Shown: one piece after another, positions 1 through 8,851 of the stretch | Position numbering within the stretch: position 1 is the stretch's first letter | Layout: each line of letters opens with the position of its first letter | Origin: Bacillus subtilis | Lineage (GTDB): Bacteria; Pseudomonadota; Alphaproteobacteria; Rhizobiales; Rhizobiaceae | Length of the DNA stretch: 64,000 bases | Direction: 5' to 3' | Assembly: GCA_021733665.1 (NCBI GenBank) | Contig: JAHREI010000001.1 | Location: 372,001-436,000, forward strand | The notes under the pieces: generated by a model | What the model saw: only the letters and a program-made list of their open reading frames with translations | The model's database searches: none | Told to the model about the DNA's origin: nothing | Made by a program: the position numbers and the translations under genes

Positions 1-8
1 TGGTTCTC

Positions 9-674
9 ATGAAAGCACTTTTCTGGCGAGATTTGCGGATTGCCATCCGTGCGGGCGGTGGTGCTTTAACCGGCATCCTGTTTTATCTGGCTGTTGCCGC
101 CGTCGTGCCGTTTGCTGTCGGACCCGATCTTAAGTTGCTGGCGCGCATCGGCCCTGCAATGCTCTGGCTTGGCGCGCTGCTGGCGGTGTTGCTTGGTCTT
201 GACCGTTTGTTTCAGGCGGATCGCGAAGATGGCTCACTCGATGTGATGATCATGGCGCGGGAACGCCATTTTCTGACATTGACAGTCATCGTGAAATGTC
301 TGTCCCATTGGGTGGCAACAGTATTGCCGCTGGTAATCGCCGCGCCGTTTCTGGGGCTGATTATGAATATGGAGCCGCTGGCAATTGCGGCTACAACACT
401 CACCTTGCTGATCGGTACGCCTGCGGTTATTTTTATCGGCGCGCTGGGTGCTGCACTGGCCGTTTCCATGCCGCGCGGCGGCTTGCTCGTCTCGGTGATG
501 ATCCTGCCGCTGACCATTCCGGTACTGATTTTTGGTGTCTCGGCATCCTATGGTGCCGTGACGGAAAATGTTGCATTTCTTTCGCCATTACTGATGCTGG
601 CGGCCAATACGCTGATTGCAGCGATTATCGGACCATTGGCCGCAGGTTACGCGTTGAAAATTTCAACAGATTAA
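9..674 (+). CDS. ccmB: Heme exporter protein CcmB
   Basis: Integral-membrane subunit of the CcmABC transporter-like complex that, with CcmC, loads heme onto CcmE during cytochrome c maturation at the inner membrane. The 221-aa product is almost entirely hydrophobic with about six membrane segments and has the usual CcmB length. Its N-terminus (MKALFWRDLRIAIRAGGG) is typical of the family. The call is strengthened by ccmC, ccmD and ccmG directly downstream on the same strand. The ATG shares its TGA with a frame reading Trp-Phe-Ser-stop from base 1 to 12, which may be the last codons of ccmA (inference; only 12 bases are present). Confidence 0.93.
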   Translation: MKALFWRDLRIAIRAGGGALTGILFYLAVAAVVPFAVGPDLKLLARIGPAMLWLGALLAVLLGLDRLFQADREDGSLDVMIMARERHFLTLTVIVKCLSHWVATVLPLVIAAPFLGLIMNMEPLAIAATTLTLLIGTPAVIFIGALGAALAVSMPRGGLLVSVMILPLTIPVLIFGVSASYGAVTENVAFLSPLLMLAANTLIAAIIGPLAAGYALKISTD

Positions 675-754
675 ACCCATATTCTGCAAAGAGTATTGTC
701 TCTTGTGAGACTCCTCTAAGGATAGCTTAAGCTTACAAATATATCCGGGTATTT

Positions 755-1570
755 ATGACTGAACGACCAACTGATAAAGCCATATCCAAAGTTGCACCGC
801 GGCGCTTTCAGGCGCTGCTGGATCTGGCGAATCCGACACGTTTTTTGAGCCTGAGCAATGCAATCCTCCCATGGATGACCACGCTGACGGTGCTGTTATT
901 GCTGACCGGCCTTTATATGGTGTGGTTTGCGCCGGAGGATTATCAGCAGGGACTGACCGTGAAGATCATGTTCATCCATGTGCCTTTCGCATGGCTGTCG
1001 ATGATGTGTTATACGGTGATGACCATTGCAGCACTCGGCACGTTGGTCTGGCGCCATCCGCTGGCTGATGTCTCGGCCAAAGCTGCGGCACCGCTGGGCG
1101 CCATGTTTACCGCATTGGCGCTGGTCACCGGATCGCTCTGGGGCAAGCCGATGTGGGGCACGTGGTGGGTGTGGGATGCACGCCTGACCTCGGTTTTCAT
1201 TTTGTTTCTGATGTATCTCGGTATCATCGCTTTGACCCGTGCCATGGACGATCAGGCGAAATCAGCGCGCGCTGCGGCCGTGCTGACGCTGGTTGGTTTC
1301 GTCAATATTCCGATTATTAAATTCTCGGTTGACTGGTGGAATACTCTGCATCAGCCTGCTTCTGTTCTGCGTATGGAAGGGCCTGCAATGCCGCCAAGCA
1401 TGCTTTATCCGTTATTGGTGATGGCACTGGCAATGACCATGCTGTTTTTCACGCTGCATCTGATGGCGATGCGCAATGAGATTTTCAGCCGCCGTATTGC
1501 TGCGATGCGCAAAATTGCAGCGCGCAATGCCGAGCGCGAAAATCGCAGACCTGCAGGAGAAGCAGCATGA
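755..1570 (+). CDS. ccmC: Heme exporter protein CcmC
   Basis: Inner-membrane heme handling protein of the system I cytochrome c maturation pathway; it binds heme at the periplasmic face and passes it to CcmE. The 271-aa protein has six predicted membrane segments and the tryptophan-rich WWD-type motif GTWWVWDARLTS near residues 132-143, flanked by candidate heme-ligand histidines. It lies 80 bp after ccmB and its stop codon overlaps the ATG of ccmD (ATGA), which fits one transcript. The N-terminal extension of about 35 hydrophilic residues before the first membrane segment is ordinary for alphaproteobacterial CcmC. Confidence 0.95.
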   Translation: MTERPTDKAISKVAPRRFQALLDLANPTRFLSLSNAILPWMTTLTVLLLLTGLYMVWFAPEDYQQGLTVKIMFIHVPFAWLSMMCYTVMTIAALGTLVWRHPLADVSAKAAAPLGAMFTALALVTGSLWGKPMWGTWWVWDARLTSVFILFLMYLGIIALTRAMDDQAKSARAAAVLTLVGFVNIPIIKFSVDWWNTLHQPASVLRMEGPAMPPSMLYPLLVMALAMTMLFFTLHLMAMRNEIFSRRIAAMRKIAARNAERENRRPAGEAA

Positions 1571-1725
1571 GCCATCTCGATTATGTTTTAATTTCCTACG
1601 GCGTTTCAGCGGTTGTGATCCTGATGATCGTGGCATGGATTGCCATGACCAAGCGAAATCTGCGGGCAGAGCTTGCGCGACTTGAACAACAAGGCATCCG
1701 CCGCCGTTCCAACAAGGCTAAGTGA
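1567..1725 (+). CDS. ccmD: Heme exporter accessory protein CcmD
   Basis: A 52-aa protein starting at the ATG that overlaps the ccmC stop codon. It begins MSHLDYVLISYGVS, has one membrane helix (roughly residues 8-28) and then a basic, arginine-rich cytoplasmic tail ending RRRSNKAK. This is the standard CcmD architecture: a small single-span protein that helps release holo-CcmE from the CcmABC complex. Position between ccmC and ccmG, size and topology agree; sequence conservation in CcmD is always weak, so the call rests largely on context. Confidence 0.88.
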   Translation: MSHLDYVLISYGVSAVVILMIVAWIAMTKRNLRAELARLEQQGIRRRSNKAK

Positions 1726-1727
1726 TT

Positions 1728-2339
1728 ATGACTGATCCGGTTAAACACACGGATGGCGGTGAAGCGCAGCCCGCTAAAAAACGGGTTTTCGTGGCGCTGC
1801 TGCCCCTGATTATTTTTTCTGCTCTGGCCGGTATTTTTACATGGCAGTTGCTGAGTGGAAAAAACATGCAGGAAATTCCTTCCGCTTTGATCGGTCGGGA
1901 TGCACCGCAGACCGATCTGCCGCCGCTGGAGGGATTACGACTGGCTGATGGTTCGCAGACACCGGGCTTAAAAGGCGCAGATCTGAAGGGGCAGGTGACA
2001 CTGGTCAATATCTGGGCATCATGGTGTGTGCCGTGTCGTGATGAACATCCGCTGATCGTGAAACTGGGGCAGGATCCGCGCATTAAAGTGGTTGGCCTGA
2101 ACTATAAAGACGCGCCGGAAAATGCACTGGAATTTTTGAACAGTCTTGGCAATTCTTATGATGCTGTTGGCACAGATCGTTCCGGCCGTGCCGGTATTGA
2201 TTGGGGTGTTTACGGTGTGCCTGAAACCTTTATCGTCAACCGCGAAGGTAAGATTGTTTATAAATTTGTCGGACCTTTGAGCACAGAAAGTCTGATTAAA
2301 CAATTTATGCCGGAAGTTGAAAAGGCTTTAGCGCAATAA
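1728..2339 (+). CDS. ccmG: Thiol:disulfide interchange protein CcmG (DsbE)
   Basis: Membrane-anchored periplasmic thioredoxin-like protein that reduces apocytochrome c (or CcmH) so heme can be attached. A membrane anchor lies at about residues 17-38, followed by a thioredoxin fold with the active site WASWCVPCRDEHP and the cis-proline region GVYGVPETFIVN. The ATG at 1728, two bases after ccmD, is preferred over an in-frame GTG at 1722 because AAGG at 1714-1717 is well spaced from it; this gives 203 aa. It is the last gene of the ccm cluster here and is followed by a strong terminator. Confidence 0.95.
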   Translation: MTDPVKHTDGGEAQPAKKRVFVALLPLIIFSALAGIFTWQLLSGKNMQEIPSALIGRDAPQTDLPPLEGLRLADGSQTPGLKGADLKGQVTLVNIWASWCVPCRDEHPLIVKLGQDPRIKVVGLNYKDAPENALEFLNSLGNSYDAVGTDRSGRAGIDWGVYGVPETFIVNREGKIVYKFVGPLSTESLIKQFMPEVEKALAQ

Positions 2340-2358
2340 TATTGCAGCAACAGAAAGC

Positions 2359-2391
2359 AGAAGGGCTTCGCACTCAGCGAAGCCCTTTTTC
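2359..2391. terminator. Bidirectional Rho-independent terminator between ccmG and the methyltransferase gene
   Basis: Perfect 10-bp stem AAGGGCTTCG (2361-2370) / CGAAGCCCTT (2378-2387) with a 7-nt loop, followed by T residues on the plus strand and preceded by AGCAGA. It lies between two convergent genes and can serve both, best on the plus strand. Confidence 0.9.
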
Positions 2392-2393
2392 AT

Positions 2394-3203
2394 TTAAAGA
2401 CTATTGCCGGTTTTCACAGCACAGGTGGCTAAGAAAGTCGGCAGATAGGGATCAATCACAAAGCGCGGCGCAGGCTGATAATCCTCCTGAAAACCGGCAA
2501 TGACAAATCCGGCTTTGAGCTGCCCGCTGATTTGGTCAGACAGGCTGTGGCCGAAGACAAAAGCCTCCTGATTTTGTTGTTTTGCAGCGAGTTGCTCGGT
2601 ATTCAGATGCTCTTGTTCTGCAAAAGGCATGCGATAAAGCGGGCGGATAATACCTTGCCTGGCATCTTCCGGATTTCTGTCGCCGATGAAAACGACCGGA
2701 TTGTAAAAGCTGGAGAGTAACCGTCCGCCGTGTTTCAATACCCTGTAGCATTCACGCCATACCGGCTGAATATCCGGTATGTAGAGGTTGGAGATCGGGT
2801 GAAAAATGATGTCGAATGTCTCGTCACCAAAGCATGACAGATCGCGCATATCACCCTGAATAGCGGTGAGTGACAGGTTCTCCCGCTCTGCAACCATGCG
2901 ATCCTGATCGAGCTGACCCTCAGAAAGATCGAAGACTGTAACCTCTGCACCTGCCGCCGCCAGAAGTGGTGCCTGTTGGCCGCCGGCAGATGCAAGACAC
3001 AGAATTTTACGATTGCGCACATCGCCCAGCCATGATGCCGGAATTGTCCCGGGCGTGAGTTTAACTTCCCACTGACCAGCGCGGGCGGCTGCAACTTGCG
3101 CAGCAGAGACAGGTTGTGACCACTCGCAATTGGCGCGGGCCTGCTTGTCCCATGCTTCACGATTGTGATTGATGATATCGGAATGTGGTTTGGTATTTTG
3201 CAT
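2394..3203 (-). CDS. Class I SAM-dependent methyltransferase
   Basis: A 269-aa protein with a Rossmann-type methyltransferase core: the motif I region ILCLASAGGQQAPLLAAAG, then EVTVFDLSEGQ (acidic residue for the SAM ribose), GDMRDL, and FDIIFHPISNLYI as motif IV. An upstream in-frame start would add 34 residues, but the ATG at 3203 is chosen because it is preceded by AGAGG at good spacing and because homologous proteins of this type begin near NHNREAWDKQ. It resembles uncharacterised UbiE/YcgJ-like methyltransferases. The substrate cannot be read from the sequence and the neighbours give no clue. Confidence 0.85.
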   Translation of the reverse strand: MQNTKPHSDIINHNREAWDKQARANCEWSQPVSAAQVAAARAGQWEVKLTPGTIPASWLGDVRNRKILCLASAGGQQAPLLAAAGAEVTVFDLSEGQLDQDRMVAERENLSLTAIQGDMRDLSCFGDETFDIIFHPISNLYIPDIQPVWRECYRVLKHGGRLLSSFYNPVVFIGDRNPEDARQGIIRPLYRMPFAEQEHLNTEQLAAKQQNQEAFVFGHSLSDQISGQLKAGFVIAGFQEDYQPAPRFVIDPYLPTFLATCAVKTGNSL

Positions 3204-3266
3204 GATGAACCTCTGGAATTTTCCGTTGGTCACCGCAAGAAAGATCTGAAGGCGCGGAAGCCGTGT

Positions 3267-3287
3267 GCATATATCCTTGATATATGC
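3267..3287. promoter_or_regulatory. Perfect 8-bp palindrome upstream of the methyltransferase gene
   Basis: GCATATAT (3267-3274) and ATATATGC (3280-3287) separated by 5 bases, 64-84 bp upstream of the methyltransferase start. Size and symmetry suit a dimeric repressor operator, but no regulator is adjacent, so this is only a candidate site. Confidence 0.35.
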
Positions 3288-3466
3288 GAGGCTTATACTG
3301 TCCATGTAATGCCGTCATTCATCCTCCTCGCAGGCGAAGATCAAGATAAATAAATTGAAACGGGCATTACTGGTTCATTGCACAACACTCCTCTGTGTCC
3401 TTTGAAAATATAAGAAATAGCCTTGCCGTCAATAAACAAGGTTGTGATGAAGGGGCGATAGAGGGC

Positions 3467-4018
3467 TTAGTTTAGATCATTACGTAGCCGCTCAAGCAGT
3501 TGGGGAGGCATTTCCAAAGCATCATAGTCACAATATTCATCAATGAGTACTTTTGATTTCTGTTTGATTTTTATCAGATCAATATCTCTGTCTTTCAATG
3601 GGGTAATTTCCATTTTTTCGGCGAGATCACCTGCGGCATTTATAGAAATGCGTCCAAGGTTGAATGCAATTTGCTGCTGACGGTCAGAGGTGGTGATTGA
3701 TGTAGTACTATATATGAATTCGGAGGGGATATCCAATGTGAGGTCTATTATTGTGATTTTATCACTGTCGATTGCCTCAAAATACTGCTTACCGAGTTCG
3801 TAGCCTTTTTGAGTGAAGCTTGATGCCAGAACATGGATAGCAGCAGACCGCTTTAATATATTGCCTGTAATGGAGAGCAAAGCAGCGCATTGGAAATGCT
3901 TCGATGCTTTGGCAGGCATTGCTAAATAATCTTGCTTGCTGAGTTCTTCGCTGTGAACTGTTCCGCTGGATAGCAAATATGTTGATAAAGCGACCAATAG
4001 TGCTGATTTGAAATTCAT
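3467..4018 (-). CDS. Small exported protein of unknown function
   Basis: A 183-aa protein with a clear Sec signal peptide (MNFKSALLVALSTYLLSSGTV, likely cleavage after VHS near residue 23). The mature part is mainly helical and polar, with one Cys near residue 43 (QCAALL) and one in EYCDYD near residue 162, possibly a disulfide in the periplasm. I do not recognise the family. Codon use looks more AT-rich than the neighbours (many ATA, TTA and AGT codons), which could mean recent acquisition or simply low expression. It is a single gene between the methyltransferase and ilvD on the same strand, downstream of the ilvD terminator. Confidence 0.7.
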   Translation of the reverse strand: MNFKSALLVALSTYLLSSGTVHSEELSKQDYLAMPAKASKHFQCAALLSITGNILKRSAAIHVLASSFTQKGYELGKQYFEAIDSDKITIIDLTLDIPSEFIYSTTSITTSDRQQQIAFNLGRISINAAGDLAEKMEITPLKDRDIDLIKIKQKSKVLIDEYCDYDALEMPPQLLERLRNDLN

Positions 4019-4047
4019 CGTTCTTCTGCCGCTACATTGAAGGTTGC

Positions 4048-4075
4048 AAAAAAAGAGGGTTCCGAAGAACCCTCA
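4048..4075 (-). terminator. Rho-independent terminator of ilvD
   Basis: Stem GAGGGTT (4055-4061) / AACCCTC (4068-4074) with a 6-nt loop, followed on the minus strand by a run of seven T. It lies just downstream of the ilvD stop codon. Confidence 0.85.
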
Positions 4076-4092
4076 TAAATACGTTTTAAAAA

Positions 4093-5937
4093 TCACTCAG
4101 GCACGTGTCTCACCGCGCCTTTGGCGGCGCTGGTGGCCATGGCAGCATAGGCACGCAGTGCGGTTGTGACTTTGCGTTTGCGCACTTCTGTCGGCTTCCA
4201 TGCGGCAATGCCTTTGGCTTCCATCTCTGCACTGCGTTTTGCCAGAACAGCATCATCAACAGCCAGATGGATTTTACGGTTCGGAATGTCGATCTCGATC
4301 AGATCGCCTTCTTCAACCAGACCGATCAGACCGCCTTCAGCGGCTTCCGGTGAAATGTGACCGATGGAGAGACCGGAGGAGCCGCCGGAGAAGCGACCGT
4401 CGGTGATCAGCGCGCAAGCCTTGCCCAGACCTTTCGACTTCAGATAGCTGGTCGGATAGAGCATTTCCTGCATGCCAGGGCCGCCGCGCGGGCCCTCATA
4501 GCGGATCAGAACAATATCGCCTTCTTTGATTTTGCCGTTGAGAATGCCGAGAACCGCACTGTCCTGACTTTCAAAAATACGGGCAGGGCCGGAGAAGGTC
4601 AGAATGCTGTCGTCCACACCGGCAGTTTTAACGATACAGCCATCTTCCGCCAGATTGCCGTAAAGCACGGCCAGACCACCGTCCTGAGAGAAGGCATGCT
4701 CTTTGGTGCGGATAACGCCGTTTTCACGGTCGCTGTCGGTGTTATCGAAATAACGGTTCTGGCTGAATGCAACCTGTGTCGGAACACCGCCCGGTGCAGC
4801 ACGGAAGAACTCATGCACGCTTTCATCGGAAGAACGCTTGATATCCCATTTTTCCAGCGCATTTTTCAATGTACCGGAATGAATCGAGCCGACATCGGTG
4901 TTGAGCAGGCCTGCACGGTCAAGCTCACCGAGAATACCCATAATACCACCGGCGCGATGCACATCTTCCATATGAACATTCGGTACAGCAGGAGCAACCT
5001 TACACAGAACCGGCACTTTGCGTGACAGGCGGTCAATATCGGACATGGTGAAATCCATTTCCGCTTCATGCGCTGCCGCCAGCAAATGCAGAACGGTATT
5101 GGTGGAGCCACCCATGGCGATATCCAGCGTCATGGCATTTTCAAAGGCCTCAAAACTGGCGATGGAGCGCGGCAATACGCGTTCGTCATTACCTTCGTAA
5201 TAGCGCTTGCAGAGGTCAACAACCAGACGACCGGCTTCAAGGAACAGCTCCTTACGCGCAGCATGGGTTGCCAGTGTCGAGCCATTGCCCGGCAGGGAAA
5301 GGCCAAGCGCTTCGGTCAGGCAGTTCATCGAGTTAGCGGTGAACATACCGGAGCAGGAGCCGCAGGTCGGGCAGGCGGAGCGCTCAATCGCGTCCACTTC
5401 TTCGTCAGTATATTTGTCGTCGGCGGCGGCAACCATGGCATCAACCAAATCGAGCTTCTTCTCTTTGTCGCCCCAGACAACTTTACCAGCTTCCATCGGG
5501 CCGCCGGAAACAAAAACAACCGGAATATTGAGGCGCAGTGCAGCCATCAGCATGCCCGGTGTGATCTTGTCACAGTTGGAAATACATACCATCGCATCGG
5601 CGCAATGGGCATTGACCATATATTCCACCGAGTCGGCGATGATTTCCCGCGATGGCAGCGAATAGAGCATGCCGTCATGACCCATAGCGATGCCGTCATC
5701 CACCGCAATGGTGTTGAATTCCTTGGCAACGCCGCCTGCTTTTTCGATCTCACGGGCAACCATCTGGCCGAGATCTTTCAGATGCACGTGACCCGGCACA
5801 AACTGGGTAAAGGAATTGACCACGGCGATAATCGGTTTGCCGAAATCACCGTCTTTCATGCCTGTGGCGCGCCAGAGGCCGCGAGCACCCGCCATATTGC
5901 GGCCATGGGTGGAAGTTCTTGAGCGATAGGCTGGCAT
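4093..5937 (-). CDS. ilvD: Dihydroxy-acid dehydratase
   Basis: Iron-sulfur enzyme that dehydrates 2,3-dihydroxy-isovalerate and 2,3-dihydroxy-3-methylvalerate to the 2-keto acids of valine and isoleucine synthesis. The 614-aa length is typical for IlvD. The cluster-binding cysteines are visible in [13 protein letters not shown] and [12 protein letters not shown], and the family signature [19 protein letters not shown] lies near the C-terminus. The N-terminus [20 protein letters not shown] matches the usual IlvD start, and AAAGGGA precedes the ATG. It stands alone with its own terminator. The long open frames on the opposite strand (for example 5068-5922) are shadows. Confidence 0.98.
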   Translation of the reverse strand: MPAYRSRTSTHGRNMAGARGLWRATGMKDGDFGKPIIAVVNSFTQFVPGHVHLKDLGQMVAREIEKAGGVAKEFNTIAVDDGIAMGHDGMLYSLPSREIIADSVEYMVNAHCADAMVCISNCDKITPGMLMAALRLNIPVVFVSGGPMEAGKVVWGDKEKKLDLVDAMVAAADDKYTDEEVDAIERSACPTCGSCSGMFTANSMNCLTEALGLSLPGNGSTLATHAARKELFLEAGRLVVDLCKRYYEGNDERVLPRSIASFEAFENAMTLDIAMGGSTNTVLHLLAAAHEAEMDFTMSDIDRLSRKVPVLCKVAPAVPNVHMEDVHRAGGIMGILGELDRAGLLNTDVGSIHSGTLKNALEKWDIKRSSDESVHEFFRAAPGGVPTQVAFSQNRYFDNTDSDRENGVIRTKEHAFSQDGGLAVLYGNLAEDGCIVKTAGVDDSILTFSGPARIFESQDSAVLGILNGKIKEGDIVLIRYEGPRGGPGMQEMLYPTSYLKSKGLGKACALITDGRFSGGSSGLSIGHISPEAAEGGLIGLVEEGDLIEIDIPNRKIHLAVDDAVLAKRSAEMEAKGIAAWKPTEVRKRKVTTALRAYAAMATSAAKGAVRHVPE

Positions 5938-6101
5938 GATCTTATTCCCTTTTGCATTACAGCGCTGCGAAACTCCTGTTTGCAGAAGTTGCAGAAATGC
6001 AGTGTTATCTTTTCAGATATGTCTTACAGTACCCGCGCGTACGGTGCAAAGTACAAATTGCCTCACATGCGAAAATTCTTCGTGTGTGAAGGCGTTCAAA
6101 T

Positions 6102-6139
6102 AAAAAAGCATTGCCTGCTTTGGTGCGGGCAATGCTTTG
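6102..6139 (-). terminator. Rho-independent terminator of the Lrp-type effector-domain gene
   Basis: Stem AAGCATTGCC (6106-6115) / GGCAATGCTT (6128-6137) with a T-run on the minus strand (A6 at 6102-6107 on the plus strand). Confidence 0.85.
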
Positions 6140-6171
6140 TCATTGAGCGTATCAGCGTTTAGGTGCTGAAC

Positions 6172-6408
6172 TCAGAATGCTTTGAAAGTCAGCGTTGTCA
6201 GCGAGCGGACAATATGCGGGATATTCAGCACATTATCATTGATGAATTTGCCGATATCGTCGCCTTCCTGAATATAGATCTTTGCGAGCAGATCAAATTC
6301 ACCGCTGGTAGAATAAAGCTCGGAAGCGATTTCACGCTCATACATGGCCTTGGCAACATCATAGGTCTTGCCGGGGCTGCACTGAATTTGCAGGAATACT
6401 GGTTTCAT
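6172..6408 (-). CDS. Stand-alone Lrp/AsnC effector-binding (RAM) domain protein
   Basis: A 78-aa protein that corresponds to the C-terminal ligand-binding and oligomerisation domain of Lrp/AsnC regulators, without the N-terminal helix-turn-helix. The segment begins VFLQIQCSPGKTYDVAKAM (first beta strand and helix) and has the ELYSTSGEFDLLAKIYIQ strand-turn-strand with the conserved SGEFDLL. Its ATG follows AGGAAAG at good spacing and it has its own terminator, so it is a real short gene and not a remnant. Such stand-alone RAM proteins (SraA-like) bind amino acids and can modulate full-length Lrp proteins. Its ligand and partner here are unknown. Confidence 0.85.
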   Translation of the reverse strand: MKPVFLQIQCSPGKTYDVAKAMYEREIASELYSTSGEFDLLAKIYIQEGDDIGKFINDNVLNIPHIVRSLTTLTFKAF

Positions 6409-6545
6409 CTCACATCTTTCCTGTAAGAGAACGGGTCATATAAATTTATAACAGGCAAATGAGATTGCCGTTTGACGGCACAATTAGCAGTCTCCGGCGC
6501 TTTGCGCAATTAAATGACCGATGAATACCGGAGATAATGCGGTAT

Positions 6546-6590
6546 TAAAAAAGAGCAGGCAGCATACCGGATGATATACTGTCTGCTCTG
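6546..6590 (-). terminator. Rho-independent terminator of the lysozyme-inhibitor gene
   Basis: Eleven-bp stem with one wobble, AGAGCAGGCAG (6552-6562) / CTGTCTGCTCT (6579-6589), followed on the minus strand by T6 (6547-6552 on the plus strand are A). Confidence 0.8.
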
Positions 6591-6615
6591 TCATGAAGCC
6601 AATATGCTGTGTAAT

Positions 6616-7002
6616 TTATTCGGCAGCCTGTTCCTTGGCGACGCAATTTTCCAGAACGGTCATTTCCTTGGCGCTGTCGTCAGCTTCCAAAAATGTCAGT
6701 GTGCCTTCATTGCCTTTGGTAAACCAACGATAACTGTCCTGTTCATCCATGGCCACATAGAGGGCACCGGAACCACTTGGTGCCAGACGCATTGGTACCA
6801 GCTTGCCTTCAGTTGAAAGCACGGCAGCAGAATCATCGTTTTTCAAACCATTAATATAAACAACATCCAGATTGACATTGCGCTGGCAAAGATAAGACAC
6901 TTTGGTGAGTGGTTGTTCAGCACTGTCCTGCGCATTGGCACCGCCTGCAAAAGCGGCCAAAACAAAACCAGCAGCAAGGGTGGAGAGAGCTGTTTTCAAC
7001 AT
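6616..7002 (-). CDS. Periplasmic C-type lysozyme inhibitor, PliC/MliC family
   Basis: A 128-aa exported protein with a Sec signal peptide ending GGANAQ (about residue 25). The mature part has the MliC/PliC fold hallmarks: SYLCQRN with Cys39, VVYINGL, the loop PSGSGALYV that enters the lysozyme active site, YRWFTKGNEGTLTFLE, and a second Cys in LENCVAK for the fold's disulfide. There is no lipobox, so it should be a soluble periplasmic PliC rather than a membrane-bound MliC; a structure of a Brucella abortus PliC is published. AAAGGA precedes the ATG. Likely role: protection from host or predator lysozyme. Confidence 0.78.
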   Translation of the reverse strand: MLKTALSTLAAGFVLAAFAGGANAQDSAEQPLTKVSYLCQRNVNLDVVYINGLKNDDSAAVLSTEGKLVPMRLAPSGSGALYVAMDEQDSYRWFTKGNEGTLTFLEADDSAKEMTVLENCVAKEQAAE

Positions 7003-7199
7003 CAGTTTATCCTTTGTTTATATCACATATATGATCCGGATTCCGGCCGGCAGCCAGACGCCCAATACTGTCTGAATATCAAGTTCTGACTGTATTTCAG
7101 ATCGTCTCATAAAAAACATATCCGGCATAAATAAGATAGTTTATGGCATTATGCTGAAAACCATAATGGACGTTCATAAAAAGGATATGTCCCCGCGTG

Positions 7200-7625
7200 A
7201 TGAAAAACACTTCGATATTTCGTCATAAATTTAAGTTGCCCTCAGGTCGGGCTGCTCTGGTTGCCGCCCTTATTCTTTCCGGCTGTGCTGGTGTGAATTA
7301 TGTTCAAGCCAAATATCAGGGGCTGCCATCTGTTGAGTTTGTCGGCACCAGCGGCACCAATTACCGGATCGTTGATAATCAAAAAGAAAGCCGGTTGCTG
7401 ATCGGGCCGGGTTTAGCGGGAACCGCTACGCAGAATTTCGTCAAAGGCTTCTCTACCGGTTCGGGACTTGGTGTTACTCCGCCGGTGGTTTTCCGTGATG
7501 TGGCGGAAGAATATCTGAAGTCTACGGGTAAGCGTTGCGAAACTCGCGATGTAACGCTGGTGGTCGATCCATATTATGAGGTGCGTTATAAATGCAGCCT
7601 GCGCAGTCCACGCATGGCGTTCTAA
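7200..7625 (+). CDS. Small putative lipoprotein
   Basis: A 141-aa protein with a basic N-terminus, a hydrophobic stretch and the lipobox LSGC (Cys near residue 29), so it is probably a lipoprotein. The rest includes VEFVGTSGTNYRIVDN, a glycine-rich segment GLAGTATQNFVKGFSTGSGLG and a cysteine pair in the C-terminal third (KRCETRD and YKCSLRS). I do not recognise a named family. An in-frame GTG lies three bases upstream at 7197; AAGGA at 7181-7185 is closer to ideal spacing from the GTG than from the ATG, so the exact start is uncertain by one codon. Confidence 0.7.
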   Translation: MKNTSIFRHKFKLPSGRAALVAALILSGCAGVNYVQAKYQGLPSVEFVGTSGTNYRIVDNQKESRLLIGPGLAGTATQNFVKGFSTGSGLGVTPPVVFRDVAEEYLKSTGKRCETRDVTLVVDPYYEVRYKCSLRSPRMAF

Positions 7626-7651
7626 GCGGTTATAAAAACAACCTCTTCATA

Positions 7652-7682
7652 GTTGCCTTTGGCAAAGGCGAATTTATATTTT
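7652..7682 (+). terminator. Weak terminator-like hairpin after the lipoprotein gene
   Basis: GCCTTT (7655-7660) / AAAGGC (7664-7669) with a 3-nt loop followed by GAATTTATATTTT. The stem is short, so this is tentative. Confidence 0.4.
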
Positions 7683-7799
7683 ACAATAGTCGTGCATGAG
7701 GAAGATTATTTCCGTCAGGACGGTGTATTGAGGTTCTTGTAGCATCCTTATCCGTTCCGGCTCTGTTAGTTTGTTGATGAACATGAAACGGAGGCCATA

Positions 7800-8840
7800 A
7801 TGATACAGATGCGAAATAGCTTTTCTGCCTTTGCTGCGCTGGTGGTTGTATCAGCGGTTTCCATATCCGTGCAGGGGCCCGTGCATGCACAGGCTGCACA
7901 GACATTGCTGAATGTTTCCTACGATCCGACACGGGAATTATATAAAGATTATAATGATGCTTTCGCCAGACACTGGAAGGCTGAAACCGGTGAGGATGTC
8001 ACTCTACGTGCATCCCACGGCGGTTCCGGTGCGCAGGCGCGTTCTGTCATTGATGGTATTCCGGCGGATGTCGTCACGCTGGCCTTGCAGAGCGATATTG
8101 ATGCCATAGTTGAAAAGACCGGCAAGATTAATGCAGACTGGCGGCGGAAATTTCCGAATAATTCCGCGCCCTATACCTCCACGATTGTCTTTCTGACCCG
8201 CAAAGGCAATCCGAAAGGCATCCAGAACTGGGGCGATCTGATTAAAGACGGGGTAGAGGTGATTACACCAAACCCGAAAACGTCCGGTGGTGCGCGCTGG
8301 AATTATCTGGCCGCATGGGGCTGGGCTTATAATGAATTTGGCGGCGATGAGGCCAAAGTCAAAACCTATATGACAGAACTCTTCACCCATGTGCCGGTGC
8401 TTGATACCGGTGCGCGCGGGGCCACCACCAGCTTTGTACAACGCCAATTAGGTGATGTGTTGCTTGCCTGGGAAAATGAAGCCTATCTGTCGGTTGCGGA
8501 ATTTGGGCCGGATGCCTTTGATATTGTTGTGCCGCCGCAATCTATTCTCGCAGAACCGCCGGTAGCTGTGGTGGATAAGAATGTGGATGCCAAGGGCACA
8601 CGTAAACTGGCGGAAGCCTATCTGACCTATCTCTATTCCGAAGAGGGGCAGACAATCGCTGCCAAGCATTTTTATCGCCCGTCCAAGCCGGAACTGGTGG
8701 GGCAAGCTGATCGCAGCTGGTTGAAAGAGGTGAAACTTCTCACCATCGATGATCCGCTCTTTGGCGGATGGGCAAAAGCACAACCTGCCCATTTCGGCGA
8801 TGGCGGTACATTCGATCAGATCTATAAACCGTCGAAATAA
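7800..8840 (+). CDS. sbp: Periplasmic sulfate-binding protein
   Basis: Substrate-binding subunit of the sulfate/thiosulfate ABC importer. It has a Sec signal peptide (cleavage near VHAQA, residue 31), then the family signature NVSYDPTRELY and the sulfate-loop region RASHGGSGAQARSVIDG. Other hallmarks are NPKTSGGARWNYLAAWGW and GARGATTSFVQRQLGDVLLAWENEA. At 346 aa it has the usual length. GGAGG lies 5 bases before the ATG. It heads the operon sbp-cysT-cysW-cysA. Sbp and CysP cannot be separated reliably by eye. Confidence 0.94.
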   Translation: MIQMRNSFSAFAALVVVSAVSISVQGPVHAQAAQTLLNVSYDPTRELYKDYNDAFARHWKAETGEDVTLRASHGGSGAQARSVIDGIPADVVTLALQSDIDAIVEKTGKINADWRRKFPNNSAPYTSTIVFLTRKGNPKGIQNWGDLIKDGVEVITPNPKTSGGARWNYLAAWGWAYNEFGGDEAKVKTYMTELFTHVPVLDTGARGATTSFVQRQLGDVLLAWENEAYLSVAEFGPDAFDIVVPPQSILAEPPVAVVDKNVDAKGTRKLAEAYLTYLYSEEGQTIAAKHFYRPSKPELVGQADRSWLKEVKLLTIDDPLFGGWAKAQPAHFGDGGTFDQIYKPSK

Positions 8841-8851
8841 TCCTGTTTTTC

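Noticed and set aside
5068-5922. A 284-codon plus-strand frame antisense to ilvD
   Set aside because: The opposite strand encodes a full, unmistakable IlvD with conserved motifs; the antisense frame follows from codon bias.
5980-6162. A 60-codon plus-strand frame between ilvD and the Lrp-domain gene
   Set aside because: It spans the Lrp-gene terminator hairpin and has no ribosome binding site or known product.
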